Assembly: GCA_017114885.1 (NCBI GenBank)
Contig: WNLJ01000024.1
Location: 1 to 47,631, forward strand
From: Neisseriaceae bacterium PsAf
GTDB taxonomy: Bacteria; Pseudomonadota; Gammaproteobacteria; Burkholderiales; Neisseriaceae
Direction: 5' to 3'
Length of the DNA stretch: 47,631 nucleotides
A model generated the notes under the pieces. That model ran no database searches and had not been told where the DNA came from. It was given only the letters and a program-made list of their open reading frames with translations. Each line of letters starts with the position of its first letter. Position 1 is the first letter of the stretch. This document shows positions 1 to 9,123 of this stretch, piece after piece. The position numbers were made by a program, and so were the translations under genes.

Positions 1-42
1 AATTAATACAACGCTTCATTGTGTTTGATTTCGGCTTCTATA

Positions 43-114
43 TTGTTAAAGAGCATTCGCGTCAAATAACGCGAGAAAGACCGACATTATAGCCAACTCT
101 TTTTTATTTTGCAA
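43..114 (-). promoter_or_regulatory. rRNA operon promoter, leader hairpin and boxA
   Basis: Read on the minus strand there is a -35 TTGCAA (109-114), a 17-base spacer and a perfect -10 TATAAT (86-91). Transcription should start near 79. The leader then holds a 6-bp hairpin (arms 57-62 and 69-74) and the sequence TGCTCTTTAACAA (43-55), which is the classical boxA antitermination site of proteobacterial rRNA leaders, bound by the NusB/NusE complex. This layout is what precedes 16S rRNA genes, so an rRNA operon transcribed leftward should begin just outside the window. No rRNA sequence itself is present in the window. Confidence 0.85.
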
Positions 115-241
115 GAGTATTAGTAGAAAATTTTACTTAGATATAAAAATATTTAACTCGATTCACTTGTTAGCTAATAAAAAAACCATATTCGTTATAC
201 TCAAATATCATTTTCAAATATCAAAGAATATCAGTTGGCTT

Positions 242-1360
242 TTAATTTTGGTCATGGGTCAGCATTGTCTTGAGACCTTCTTGTAATATTTTATTATAGA
301 CAAGAAATAATTCTTCAGAGTTATCATTAGCGCCATGTATTTTCTCTTGCATATTTAACAAAGAGAGTTGCCTTGTTGCTAAAAGAAAACCAGCTTCCGA
401 AGCTTGCTGCAACCAATATAAGGCATGTTCTTTATCATTCTTTTGTAAATACCATTGTCCTAAATAGTATTCAGAATCCACATTACCTTGCTTGGCAGAA
501 TTTTCAAAATAACTAAAAGCTGTATTCAAATCTTTATCGACACCATATCCATTCCAATAAATCTCCCCTAGCTTATTTTGCGCAGGGGCAAAACCTTGTT
601 GTGCCGCATTCTCAAACCAAGTCCTTGCCATATAATAATCCTGAGAAACCCCTAACCCATAATAATAAATTTCTCCTAAATAATATTCCGCAATTTCTTC
701 ATTAGGTGCTGCTTCAAAATAAGACATGGCTTTATTATAGTCTCTCGGAACGCCTAGTCCATGCATGTATATCTCACCCAATTTAATTTGAGCTTCTGTA
801 TGATTTTGTTCGTCTGCTTTTTCGTACCATTGGATCGCCTTAGATATATCTGGCTTAACAATACCTCTACCTTCTTGATAAATATTAGCCATACAAAACT
901 GAGCTGGTGAATATCCATTTTTTGCAGACTGTAAATACCACTCAAAGGCTAATTTGGTATTCATTTCCACACCAACACCCGTCTCATAAAAATTAGCCAT
1001 AACAAACTGAGCAGGTGCATAACCTAATTTAGCTGATTGCATAAATAAATTTAAAGATTTTTTATAATCATTAGGAACACCCAGACCTTCTTCATAAATC
1101 ATGGCCAAATAATAAATTGCTTTTGCATCTTTTTTTTCTGCTGCTTGAAGAAAATAACTACGTGCTTGCGTATAATCTTGCTCAACACCTTGGCCATAAA
1201 AATAATCTTGGCCTAGTTTTAACCATCTCTCAATATCTGAATCTATGCTTTGATTTGAATAGGATGTATTTTGAATTTGTTCTGTTGTCCGTTCACAAGA
1301 GACAAAAAACAAAGCACTAAAAAGTATGGAAATATAAAATATATTTTTAAGCTTGGTCAT
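242..1360 (-). CDS. Sel1-repeat lipoprotein (8 repeats)
   Basis: A 372-residue protein with a lipoprotein-type signal peptide: positive start, hydrophobic stretch and a Cys at about residue 22 after Phe-Val-Ser. The mature part is built almost wholly of eight Sel1-like repeats of about 36 residues (roughly residues 45-335), each with the A-x-x-x-L-G-x-x-Y-x-x-G-x-G-V pattern. Such alpha-alpha repeats form superhelical protein-binding surfaces; no enzymatic domain is visible. It is probably anchored to a membrane facing the periplasm. It follows a second Sel1 lipoprotein gene on the same strand, 180 bases away, so the two may be co-transcribed. The specific partner or role cannot be told from sequence. 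Confidence 0.85.
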   Translation of the reverse strand: MTKLKNIFYISILFSALFFVSCERTTEQIQNTSYSNQSIDSDIERWLKLGQDYFYGQGVEQDYTQARSYFLQAAEKKDAKAIYYLAMIYEEGLGVPNDYKKSLNLFMQSAKLGYAPAQFVMANFYETGVGVEMNTKLAFEWYLQSAKNGYSPAQFCMANIYQEGRGIVKPDISKAIQWYEKADEQNHTEAQIKLGEIYMHGLGVPRDYNKAMSYFEAAPNEEIAEYYLGEIYYYGLGVSQDYYMARTWFENAAQQGFAPAQNKLGEIYWNGYGVDKDLNTAFSYFENSAKQGNVDSEYYLGQWYLQKNDKEHALYWLQQASEAGFLLATRQLSLLNMQEKIHGANDNSEELFLVYNKILQEGLKTMLTHDQN

Positions 1361-1540
1361 AGATTTTCTTAAATGTTATTCACAATACAACTTTACACTG
1401 TTTTTACCAAACAATCACTCAAAACTAGCCAGTCTATAGTCTATACATAGTATAGACATTTATAATATTCACTAGTTCTTAATTAATTCCGTTCTGAAAA
1501 TCTATAATCCTAAAATAGTGCTTAAAAATTTTAAATAAGT

Positions 1541-2221
1541 TTATAATTGACTCAAAATCTTACAAGCTGGCTCACTATCTCTCTTACAAGCGTGTTTAAA
1601 TAGTTTTTTAGCATTGGTATATGATTTTTCAACACCTTTTCCTGTCATGTACATCATACCAAGGTTATACAATGCATCTGACTCCCCTTTCGCCGCTACC
1701 TTTCTCCAAAGCTGTACTGCTTTTTCATAATCTTGAGGCACACCCTCTCCTACGGCATACAAATTTCCTAAGTTATACATAGCATCTAGCTGATTCTGTT
1801 TGGCTGCTATTTCGTAATAATTTATTGCTTTTTTTAAATCTTTTTCTACCCCTAAACCATCATGATATAAAACGCCTAAACTATATACTGCCTGTGCATT
1901 CCCTTGTGCCGCTGATTTTTCAAACCATTCTCTCGCTTTTTTATAACCATCTTCAGTGCCAAATTTAGTATAGGCAATTCCTAAATTTAATTCTCCTTCA
2001 GGATTGCCTTGCAATGCAGACTTTTCAAACCATTGAAAAGCTTTTTGAGTATCTTGGGGAAAACCATATTTACCGTCTGCATAATACAAACCCAAGTTCG
2101 CCTGAGCTTTTGCGTCACCTTGAGCCGCCGCCTGTTCTACTTTTTTATAGTCGTAATCGTTTGCACAACCAGATAAAGTAAAAAACACACAAAACATCAA
2201 CCAAATAAAAAAATTTTTCAT
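1541..2221 (-). CDS. Sel1-repeat lipoprotein (5 repeats)
   Basis: A 226-residue protein with a clear lipoprotein signal: hydrophobic stretch ending in the lipobox Leu-Ser-Gly-Cys (Cys at about residue 19). Five Sel1-like repeats fill residues 35-215. The protein ends with a Cys pair in the A-C-K...A-C-K arrangement seen in HcpA-like Sel1 proteins, where such Cys pairs form disulfides, consistent with a periplasmic location. It is a neighbour and probable paralogue of the Sel1 gene just downstream. A perfect TATAAT lies upstream on this strand (2275-2280), about 54 bases before the ATG. No specific function can be assigned. Confidence 0.87.
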   Translation of the reverse strand: MKNFFIWLMFCVFFTLSGCANDYDYKKVEQAAAQGDAKAQANLGLYYADGKYGFPQDTQKAFQWFEKSALQGNPEGELNLGIAYTKFGTEDGYKKAREWFEKSAAQGNAQAVYSLGVLYHDGLGVEKDLKKAINYYEIAAKQNQLDAMYNLGNLYAVGEGVPQDYEKAVQLWRKVAAKGESDALYNLGMMYMTGKGVEKSYTNAKKLFKHACKRDSEPACKILSQL

Positions 2222-2648
2222 ACTTCCCCAAGCCCACCTAAAATAAATTAATCATCAGACCATAAAACGCAGACATTATAACTTATATCTATAAAAAAAT
2301 TTACTGAATCCACTATTATTTTTGCCATTTAATATAACTCAAAAAAATAATGGCAATTCTCATTAACTTAAAAATTATGGGATAATAATAAAAAACGTCG
2401 AAGTCAACCACCAGACATTTCAAAGAACATTCAAAATATTATAAAATTAGACTCCGTAAATAGATAAATTAGCAATTCCTAATACATTAAATATAAGTTT
2501 AATTTATAAGAAATTAAATCAAGAAATAAAAATAATTACCCACAAACTCACCACTCATTCTAAACTTTAAATTTGCATAGAGATTACGTAATCAGTACAA
2601 AACTTAATAACACTCGATTTAATAATTTAATTTTAAGGAATACTTGCT
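2222..2648. other. Intergenic stretch without a gene
   Basis: These 427 very AT-rich bases separate the end of putA from the start of a Sel1 lipoprotein gene. Both flanking genes are on the minus strand. Apart from the candidate -10 at 2275-2280 I see no open reading frame, RNA gene or hairpin terminator for putA. Confidence 0.5.
2275..2280 (-). promoter_or_regulatory. Candidate -10 box for the Sel1 lipoprotein gene
   Basis: A perfect TATAAT on the minus strand lies about 50 bases before the ATG at 2221. No convincing -35 is seen at the right distance in this AT-rich stretch, so this is only a candidate. Confidence 0.35.
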
Positions 2649-5600
2649 TTAATCCTGATGATCAGACAAAGCCATTAAGCTCGCATTGCCACCTGCTGCA
2701 GTAGTATTAATACTAACCGAAATCTCATGATATAAAGGTAAAAAATCAAATTGTTTTTCCATATCAATAATTTTAATAATGGCGCCCTTGTACTGGCTTA
2801 TAGTAATCTGCATTTCTCTTGATAAATGACCACTTACAACAACATGTTGGAATGAAACTTGATTCATATCGTGTACTATATTTAATCCCAGTTTATAAAG
2901 TAAATCATAATATTGAGCAAGAATATTTTGATGCAAAATAAAAACTTGAACCCCTAAAAAAGTAAGATTGCAGAAAATAACTAATAAACGGTCAATTTCA
3001 TCACCCAAAAGCAAAACATTATCAGGTACATGGTAAGTTAAATAATTATCTTCACCTGTTGGGCCTATAAGATCAATCCTACTTCCAATCAACTGATTCT
3101 GATGTTGTATCTCTTTAAAATTCCCAATAATAATGGATTTCATCTGTTCTTCTATAGGTAGAGATTCGATAGTTTCTAATATAGAATTAAAACGAGACTT
3201 ATTATTCTCAAACTTATTTTCAGCTACAGAAAATTGCCATGGTGAAAGTTCTGCAATTTTTTGCAAATAAAAAGGTCCTCCTGCCTTCGGCCCTGTTCCA
3301 GATAATCCGTAACCACCAAAGGGTTGAACCCCTACTACTGCTCCGACAATATTTCGATTAACATAAATATTACCTGCTTTTATCCTCTCAATAATATTTG
3401 CTATTTGACTATCAATTCGGCTATGAATACCATGAGTCAAGGCATATCCCTTAGCATTAATCTCTTGAACTAAGTCTCCCAAGGATCCTGTCTTAAAACG
3501 AACAACATGCACAACAGGACCAAAGACCTCCTGTTGTAACTCATCTAAATTTTTTAATTCAATTAGCGTAGGAGGAACATAAGTACCTTTTAATTTATTA
3601 TCTAGCTGAAGACTAAAGCTATTAATTGCTTGCATCTTAATTTTTTCGATATGAGATAGTAAATTATTTTGCGCTTCTTTATCTATAACCGCGCCAATAT
3701 CTGTATCCAATTCGAGAGGATTACCAACTTTTAGCTCCTTCATTGCCCCGATCAACATCTCAATGGTTTTATCTGCTATTTCTTCTTGCAAACATAATAT
3801 TCTTAAAGCAGAACAGCGCTGACCTGCAGAATCAAAAGCAGAGTTGAGAACATCCAAAACAACTTGTTCTGTCAAAGCACTACTATCCACTATCATTGCG
3901 TTTTGACCGCCTGTTTCTGCAATTAATGTCGGATCATCTATATTTTTAGCCAGAGACCGATTAATCAAGTGAGCTACTTGAGTAGAGCCTGTAAAAATCA
4001 CACCTCTAATATTAGGGTTTTGAGTTAACCCAGCACCAATTTCACCATCACCCAGTACCAGCTGTAAAACATCTTTAGGGACCCCAATTTCATGTAATAA
4101 CCTCACTGCATAATAAGCAATAATAGAAGTTTGCTCTGCTGGTTTTGCAATCACGGTATTACCCACCACCAATGCAGCAACTAACTCACCAATAAAAATT
4201 GCCAATGGAAAATTCCACGGGCTAATCGTGACAACCACACCCAATGAAGAAGAATTGTTTAATTCCAAATCTTCTGCTTCATCGGCATAATACCGACAAA
4301 AATCTATTGCCTCTCTAATTTCTGCTATCGCATTTGGATAGGTTTTTCCAGCTTCGCGAACTGCTAATACAATAAAAAAATACATTTTTTCTTCTAGCTT
4401 TGAGGCAAAAGAGCGTAAGTATTTAGCTCTCTCTTTGACTGAAATTTCTCCCCACTTTTCCTGAGCTAACTGAGCCACATGTATCACATCACCAATATAC
4501 CGATGTTTCAAATAGTATATTTCTCCTAATTGATCTTCATGCCAACTAGGATTTAATACCTCTTTGGCTAATTCATGAATTTCTTGTTGATCAGACAAAG
4601 CAGTCAAAGAATGTACTTTAAAATATAATGATTTATATTCATTTACCTTATTTTCCAAATCATTTAAGATTGCCTCATTAGACAAATCTAAACCAAGAGA
4701 GTTAAGACGCTCAGGATATAAATCTCTTGGTAACTTCAAAGCGGGATGACCTTTGCCTTGATATTGTTCTGAAATATCAATAGGACACTCCAATAAACTA
4801 TCAATAGAAATATCCTCATCCATAATCTGATTGACAAAAGAGGTATTGGCTCCGTTTTCTAATAAGCGACGAACTAAATAAGCCAACAGTGTTTCATGAG
4901 TACCCACTGGTGCATAAACACGAACTTGCTTACCCCATAAACTTTCTCCTAAAATTTGGTCATACAGAGCTTCTCCCATGCCATGTAGGCATTGAAACTC
5001 ATAATCTAATCCCTGACCAAATTCAAAAACAGCCGCAGCAGTATAAGCATTATGTGTTGCAAATTGTGGATAAATTTCTTCTTGGTGTTCAAATAATTTT
5101 TTAGCACAGACTAAATATGAAAGATCCGAATATGCTTTCCTAGTATAAACAGGAAAACCCTCTAATCCTTCTATTTGTGAAGCTTTAATTTCACTATCCC
5201 AATATGCCCCTTTAACCAAACGAATCATGAATTTTTTCTGACTTCTTTTCGCTAAATCCACTAAATAATCAATCACGTAGGGACAACGCTTTTGGTAAGC
5301 TTGCACCACGATACCTATACCTTTAAATCCTTTCAAATTAGGATCAAATGCCAACTTTTCAATAATATCTAATGATAAATCTAGGCGGTTAGCTTCTTCC
5401 GCATCAATATTTAGGCCAATATCATATTTTTTCGCTAGTAAAAATAACTCTTTTAATCTAGGCAATAATTCTGACATAACACGTTGATATTGTGCGCGCT
5501 GATAACGAGGGTGAATTGCAGATAATTTTACAGAAATCCCATTTGCATCATATACACCCCGTCCTACAGCATTTTGCCCTATTTTATGAATAGCATTTAC

Positions 5601-6263
5601 ATAATCTTGAAAGTATTTTTCCGCATCTTGTTGTGTTAGAGCAGCTTCACCAAGCATATCAAAAGAATAGCGGTAACCTAGTGGTTCCCTTTTTTTCGCA
5701 TTGCGTAGTGCCTCATCAATATTCTCTCCGGTAACAAATTGGTTGCCCAACAAACGCATGCCAAGGTGGATTCCTTTACGAATCAAAGGCTCACCTCCTT
5801 TATTCAATATTCTAAATAAGGCAGATTTTAAATTGTTTTCATTATAGTCTTTGGTTAATTTACCAGTAAATAATAATCCCCAAGCTGTTGCATTGACAAA
5901 AATAGAACCACTATTATTAATGTGTTTTTGCCAATCTGGTCCACTAAGTTTATCTTTAATCAACAAATCTTGCGTTTTTTTGTCAGGTATCCGTAAAAGT
6001 GCTTCAGCTAAGCACATTAAAGCAATACCTTCCTCATTTGAAAGAGAAAACTCATGCATCAAAGCATCAACACCACTGGATTTAATTTTTTGAGAACGAA
6101 CCTTATTAATTAATTCTCTGGCGTTTGAATCAATAGATGCGCGTTCAGCTGAAGTTAAGGTAATTTGATCAAGTAAATATTTAACTGCTTGATATTCATC
6201 CATACGATAAGCTTTTGTAATATTCTGACGTAATTCTGATTGTTTTTGTGCAAAACCTAGCAT
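2649..6263 (-). CDS. putA: Bifunctional proline dehydrogenase / P5C dehydrogenase
   Basis: Oxidises proline to glutamate in two steps: an FAD-linked proline dehydrogenase passes electrons to quinone, and an NAD-dependent dehydrogenase converts glutamate semialdehyde to glutamate. The 1204-residue protein has the PRODH barrel at about residues 190-480 (RLVKGAYWD near 348, ATHNA near 402, ANTSF near 472) and the aldehyde dehydrogenase half from about 560 to 1040, with SPWNFP (681), the Glu in AETGG (783) and the nucleophile Cys in GQRCSA (817). The N-terminal ribbon-helix-helix DNA-binding domain of the 1320-residue E. coli PutA is absent, so this version should not self-regulate. AAGGAG precedes the ATG. 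It follows putP by 20 bases, a putPA operon. Confidence 0.97.
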   Translation of the reverse strand: MLGFAQKQSELRQNITKAYRMDEYQAVKYLLDQITLTSAERASIDSNARELINKVRSQKIKSSGVDALMHEFSLSNEEGIALMCLAEALLRIPDKKTQDLLIKDKLSGPDWQKHINNSGSIFVNATAWGLLFTGKLTKDYNENNLKSALFRILNKGGEPLIRKGIHLGMRLLGNQFVTGENIDEALRNAKKREPLGYRYSFDMLGEAALTQQDAEKYFQDYVNAIHKIGQNAVGRGVYDANGISVKLSAIHPRYQRAQYQRVMSELLPRLKELFLLAKKYDIGLNIDAEEANRLDLSLDIIEKLAFDPNLKGFKGIGIVVQAYQKRCPYVIDYLVDLAKRSQKKFMIRLVKGAYWDSEIKASQIEGLEGFPVYTRKAYSDLSYLVCAKKLFEHQEEIYPQFATHNAYTAAAVFEFGQGLDYEFQCLHGMGEALYDQILGESLWGKQVRVYAPVGTHETLLAYLVRRLLENGANTSFVNQIMDEDISIDSLLECPIDISEQYQGKGHPALKLPRDLYPERLNSLGLDLSNEAILNDLENKVNEYKSLYFKVHSLTALSDQQEIHELAKEVLNPSWHEDQLGEIYYLKHRYIGDVIHVAQLAQEKWGEISVKERAKYLRSFASKLEEKMYFFIVLAVREAGKTYPNAIAEIREAIDFCRYYADEAEDLELNNSSSLGVVVTISPWNFPLAIFIGELVAALVVGNTVIAKPAEQTSIIAYYAVRLLHEIGVPKDVLQLVLGDGEIGAGLTQNPNIRGVIFTGSTQVAHLINRSLAKNIDDPTLIAETGGQNAMIVDSSALTEQVVLDVLNSAFDSAGQRCSALRILCLQEEIADKTIEMLIGAMKELKVGNPLELDTDIGAVIDKEAQNNLLSHIEKIKMQAINSFSLQLDNKLKGTYVPPTLIELKNLDELQQEVFGPVVHVVRFKTGSLGDLVQEINAKGYALTHGIHSRIDSQIANIIERIKAGNIYVNRNIVGAVVGVQPFGGYGLSGTGPKAGGPFYLQKIAELSPWQFSVAENKFENNKSRFNSILETIESLPIEEQMKSIIIGNFKEIQHQNQLIGSRIDLIGPTGEDNYLTYHVPDNVLLLGDEIDRLLVIFCNLTFLGVQVFILHQNILAQYYDLLYKLGLNIVHDMNQVSFQHVVVSGHLSREMQITISQYKGAIIKIIDMEKQFDFLPLYHEISVSINTTAAGGNASLMALSDHQD

Positions 6264-6283
6264 GATGAAACTCCTTGTATATT

Positions 6284-7795
6284 TTAGTTTTTAGAAGATT
6301 GTTGGCGAAATAAAGTCACTGCCCTTTCAAAATTTTCCTGATCACTACTATGTAAAAATCGTTTAGTAGCCAAAGACACAATAACAATTGCTATTGATGA
6401 AAAAATAAATCCAGGAATGATTTCATAAATATTACTATCCAAGTAGTTTTTCCAAATAATTACGGTCATCGCACCCACAACTATGCCTGCTAAGGCACCA
6501 AAAGAGTTAGTTTTTTTCCAATATAAAGAGAAAATAATCAATGGACCAAAAGCACTACCAAACCCTGCCCATGCATACGAAACTAAATCTAATACACCAC
6601 TATTAGGTTTTTGAGCTATAAAAATTGCCACTACTGCTACCACGATGACCATCACTCTCCCAACCCAAACCAGTTCCAGTTCTGCTGCATCTTTACGCAC
6701 ATAACCTTTATAAAAGTCCTCAGCAATAGCACTCGAACATATTAGTAGTTGACAGCTCAATGTACTCATAATGGCTGCCAATATGGCCGATAATAGAAAT
6801 CCTGCTACCCATGGATTAAATAACTTTCTAGATAATTCAATAAATACCTGTTCCGCATCCTGTTGCACCACTCCTGCCAGTTCTGGAAAGTGATAAAAAT
6901 AACCAATACCAATGTATCCAATAAACACAGAACCAGCCAAGCAAGTAGCCATCCAAATAATTCCAATTCTACGGGCATTTTTCAGTGATCCAACAGACTT
7001 TGCCGCCATAAATCGAGCTAAAATGTGCGGTTGCCCAAAATAACCCAATCCCCACGCCAATAGACTAAGAATTGTTACCCAAGAGTGATCTCCAAATAAA
7101 CTAGTATAATCAATACCTCTTTCTATACCTGCCGAATAAATAATCTCTTGTGTTCTTCCCCAACCACCAAGCTCAATAATAGCCATTACAGGCACTAGAA
7201 TTAATGCGAAAAACATCATACTGCCCTGAATCGTATCAGACCAACTTACTGCTAAAAAACCACCTATAAAGGTATAGGAAATCGTAGCTAAAGCAGCAAT
7301 CCATAAAGAAGTATGGTATTCAAGTCCAAAAACATTTTGAAATAATCTTGCACCTGCTACCATGCCTGAGGAACAATATACAGTGAAAAAAACTAAAATA
7401 ATTAATGCAGATATAATTTTTAAAACATTAAATCGAGAACTAAAACGATATTGAAAAAATTCAGGTAGTGTTAGTGAGTTACCGAATACTTCCGTGAACC
7501 CTCTTAGCCTACCCGAAATTAATAACCAATTTAAATAAGATCCTACAACCAAACCAATAGCAATCCATGCATCAACCAGTCCCGATAGATAAATGGCACC
7601 TGGTAATCCCATCAATAACCAACCTGACATATCAGAAGCACCAGCTGACAAAGCTGTCACAAAACTACCTAAACTTCTGCCACCAAGTATATAATCTGAA
7701 ATATTATTAGTATAAAAGAACGCTAAAATGCCAATGGACAACATCATAACAATGTAGATAATAAAAGTAATAGTAGTTGGATCTAAATGCCCCAT
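6284..7795 (-). CDS. putP: Sodium/proline symporter PutP
   Basis: A 503-residue inner-membrane protein of the sodium:solute symporter (SSS) family, about the same length as E. coli PutP (502), with some 12-13 hydrophobic segments. The N-terminal region carries the family pattern with the Asp-Met-Ser-Gly-Trp-Leu segment near residue 55, part of the sodium/proline site in PutP. It imports proline coupled to sodium and feeds PutA, encoded 20 bases downstream on the same strand. A strong ribosome site (AAGGGGGA) precedes the ATG. The short C-terminal tail is charged and cytoplasmic. Confidence 0.95.
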   Translation of the reverse strand: MGHLDPTTITFIIYIVMMLSIGILAFFYTNNISDYILGGRSLGSFVTALSAGASDMSGWLLMGLPGAIYLSGLVDAWIAIGLVVGSYLNWLLISGRLRGFTEVFGNSLTLPEFFQYRFSSRFNVLKIISALIILVFFTVYCSSGMVAGARLFQNVFGLEYHTSLWIAALATISYTFIGGFLAVSWSDTIQGSMMFFALILVPVMAIIELGGWGRTQEIIYSAGIERGIDYTSLFGDHSWVTILSLLAWGLGYFGQPHILARFMAAKSVGSLKNARRIGIIWMATCLAGSVFIGYIGIGYFYHFPELAGVVQQDAEQVFIELSRKLFNPWVAGFLLSAILAAIMSTLSCQLLICSSAIAEDFYKGYVRKDAAELELVWVGRVMVIVVAVVAIFIAQKPNSGVLDLVSYAWAGFGSAFGPLIIFSLYWKKTNSFGALAGIVVGAMTVIIWKNYLDSNIYEIIPGFIFSSIAIVIVSLATKRFLHSSDQENFERAVTLFRQQSSKN

Positions 7796-8250
7796 ATTCC
7801 CCCTTAAGGTTCACTTTATAAAAATAATTATCATATAAATTAACTATTTAAATATCATATTATTAACAATAAATTAATGCATTACATCACTACATCCATA
7901 AAAACAAAGGGAAAACCACTAAGAAACTGTAACTAGAGTAATTTCCCATTTTTACAATTAATAAAATTATTAGATATTTCAAATATTTAATATAACATTA
8001 ATCGAATTGTAATTAATCTTTACTACTCTTTTTTTCATATAATAAATGAATTTCATCAAAAAAAAAAATTATTAATTAATTTCTTTACTAAGAAATTAAT
8101 TAATTAAATATGATTTAAAAGATTTATAGTGTTAAAAAAAACATTTTGATCATATATTGTTACATTTAATATAGTATTTTATTTTTATTTTCAATAAGAT
8201 AGAATACAGAAATTAAATACAATAAAATAATAACCAATTAGGAAAAAAAT
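7796..8250. other. AT-rich divergent intergenic region
   Basis: These 455 bases lie between putP (minus) and a Sel1-type lipoprotein gene (plus) and must hold both promoters. Composition is extremely AT-rich, so individual promoter boxes cannot be chosen with confidence. No open reading frame or RNA gene is seen. The only clear structure is the perfect 15-bp hairpin at 8071-8104. Confidence 0.5.
8071..8104. repeat. Perfect 15-bp inverted repeat with 4-base loop
   Basis: Arms 8071-8085 and 8090-8104 are perfectly complementary around the loop TACT. On the minus strand the hairpin is followed by a long T run (the A tract at 8059-8068), so it has terminator form for leftward transcripts. Yet no leftward gene ends here; putP begins some 275 bases further on in that direction. 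It could be an attenuator in the putP leader, a regulator-binding palindrome or a stray terminator. Confidence 0.6.
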
Positions 8251-8988
8251 ATGAAAAAAACCACACTATTAGCTGTAATGTCATTTTTATGTTTGGTTAT
8301 ATGTGCCTGCAACACGATATCAAACGATAAAAGTTCAAGAATTAACTCCCTAAACCAAGCAATTTTATATACTTTTAGTGATAATTTAACTCAAAGTAAT
8401 ATTTTGACTCAGAAAGCGATTGATGAAGGAAGTTTAACTGCTCTAGCATTAAAAGAATATCAACAAAAAAATTATCCCAATGCAGAAAAAATATTAGATC
8501 AAGCCATTCTTAAAGATCAAAATTCAGATGCGCTATTTCTAAAGGGTATGCTGTATTTAACTGATGCGGGAATTCGTAAAGATGCACCTAAAGCAAAAAA
8601 ACTTTTTGAAAAGTCAATCGAAAAAGATAACAACTCTATGGCATTAACTTATTTAGGCCTCATGTATCAAGTAGGAGAAGACGTTACCAAAGACACCTTA
8701 AAAGCTAAAGAGTTGTACGAAAAGGCAATAACAAAAGATAACAACCCTATCGCTATAGTATCATTAGGGACTATATATTATTATGGAGGCAATGGAATAC
8801 CACCAAATCAGCAAAGAGCTATTGAGCTTTTTGAACTGGCTGCTCAACAAGATAATCTCTCTGCTTTATCATGGTTGATGAGTCTACAACAAAATAACTC
8901 TGCGTTAAAAAACAACGTTGATTACCAACATTTATATAATGAGAAAGCATGCGAACAAGGTTATGAAACCAAATGTTATTTAAAATAA
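8251..8988 (+). CDS. Sel1/TPR-like repeat lipoprotein
   Basis: A 245-residue protein with a lipoprotein signal peptide ending in Val-Ile-Cys-Ala-Cys (lipidated Cys about residue 20). Residues 50-110 look like a TPR-type helical pair, followed by three Sel1-like repeats at about 115-215. The C-terminus has two Cys residues in the A-C-E...K-C-Y pattern of HcpA-like repeats. It is the third protein of this type in the first 9 kb, but more diverged than the two at the left. A purine-rich AGGAAAAAA ribosome site precedes the ATG. Likely periplasmic and protein-binding; no specific function visible. Confidence 0.82.
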   Translation: MKKTTLLAVMSFLCLVICACNTISNDKSSRINSLNQAILYTFSDNLTQSNILTQKAIDEGSLTALALKEYQQKNYPNAEKILDQAILKDQNSDALFLKGMLYLTDAGIRKDAPKAKKLFEKSIEKDNNSMALTYLGLMYQVGEDVTKDTLKAKELYEKAITKDNNPIAIVSLGTIYYYGGNGIPPNQQRAIELFELAAQQDNLSALSWLMSLQQNNSALKNNVDYQHLYNEKACEQGYETKCYLK

Positions 8989-9123
8989 TTTTAAGTGGAA
9001 TGAAAACCAATCATATAATTTATAGAATATTTCTATATAGATATAAATATTAATAATTTTCTTTTATGATAAAATAGGCGTTAGAATGTAAGTAAATGCT
9101 CAATACATAGAAAGGACTCATTT

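Noticed and set aside
1439-1457. 7-bp inverted repeat (GTCTATA/TATAGAC) between the two Sel1 lipoprotein genes
   Set aside because: Short, all-AT-type stem without a T run; it could be chance in such composition.
2347-2366. Possible Fur-box-like sequence (ATAATGGCAATTCTCATTA)
   Set aside because: Only about 12 of 19 positions fit the consensus in a very AT-rich stretch, and it lies after putA, not before an iron gene.
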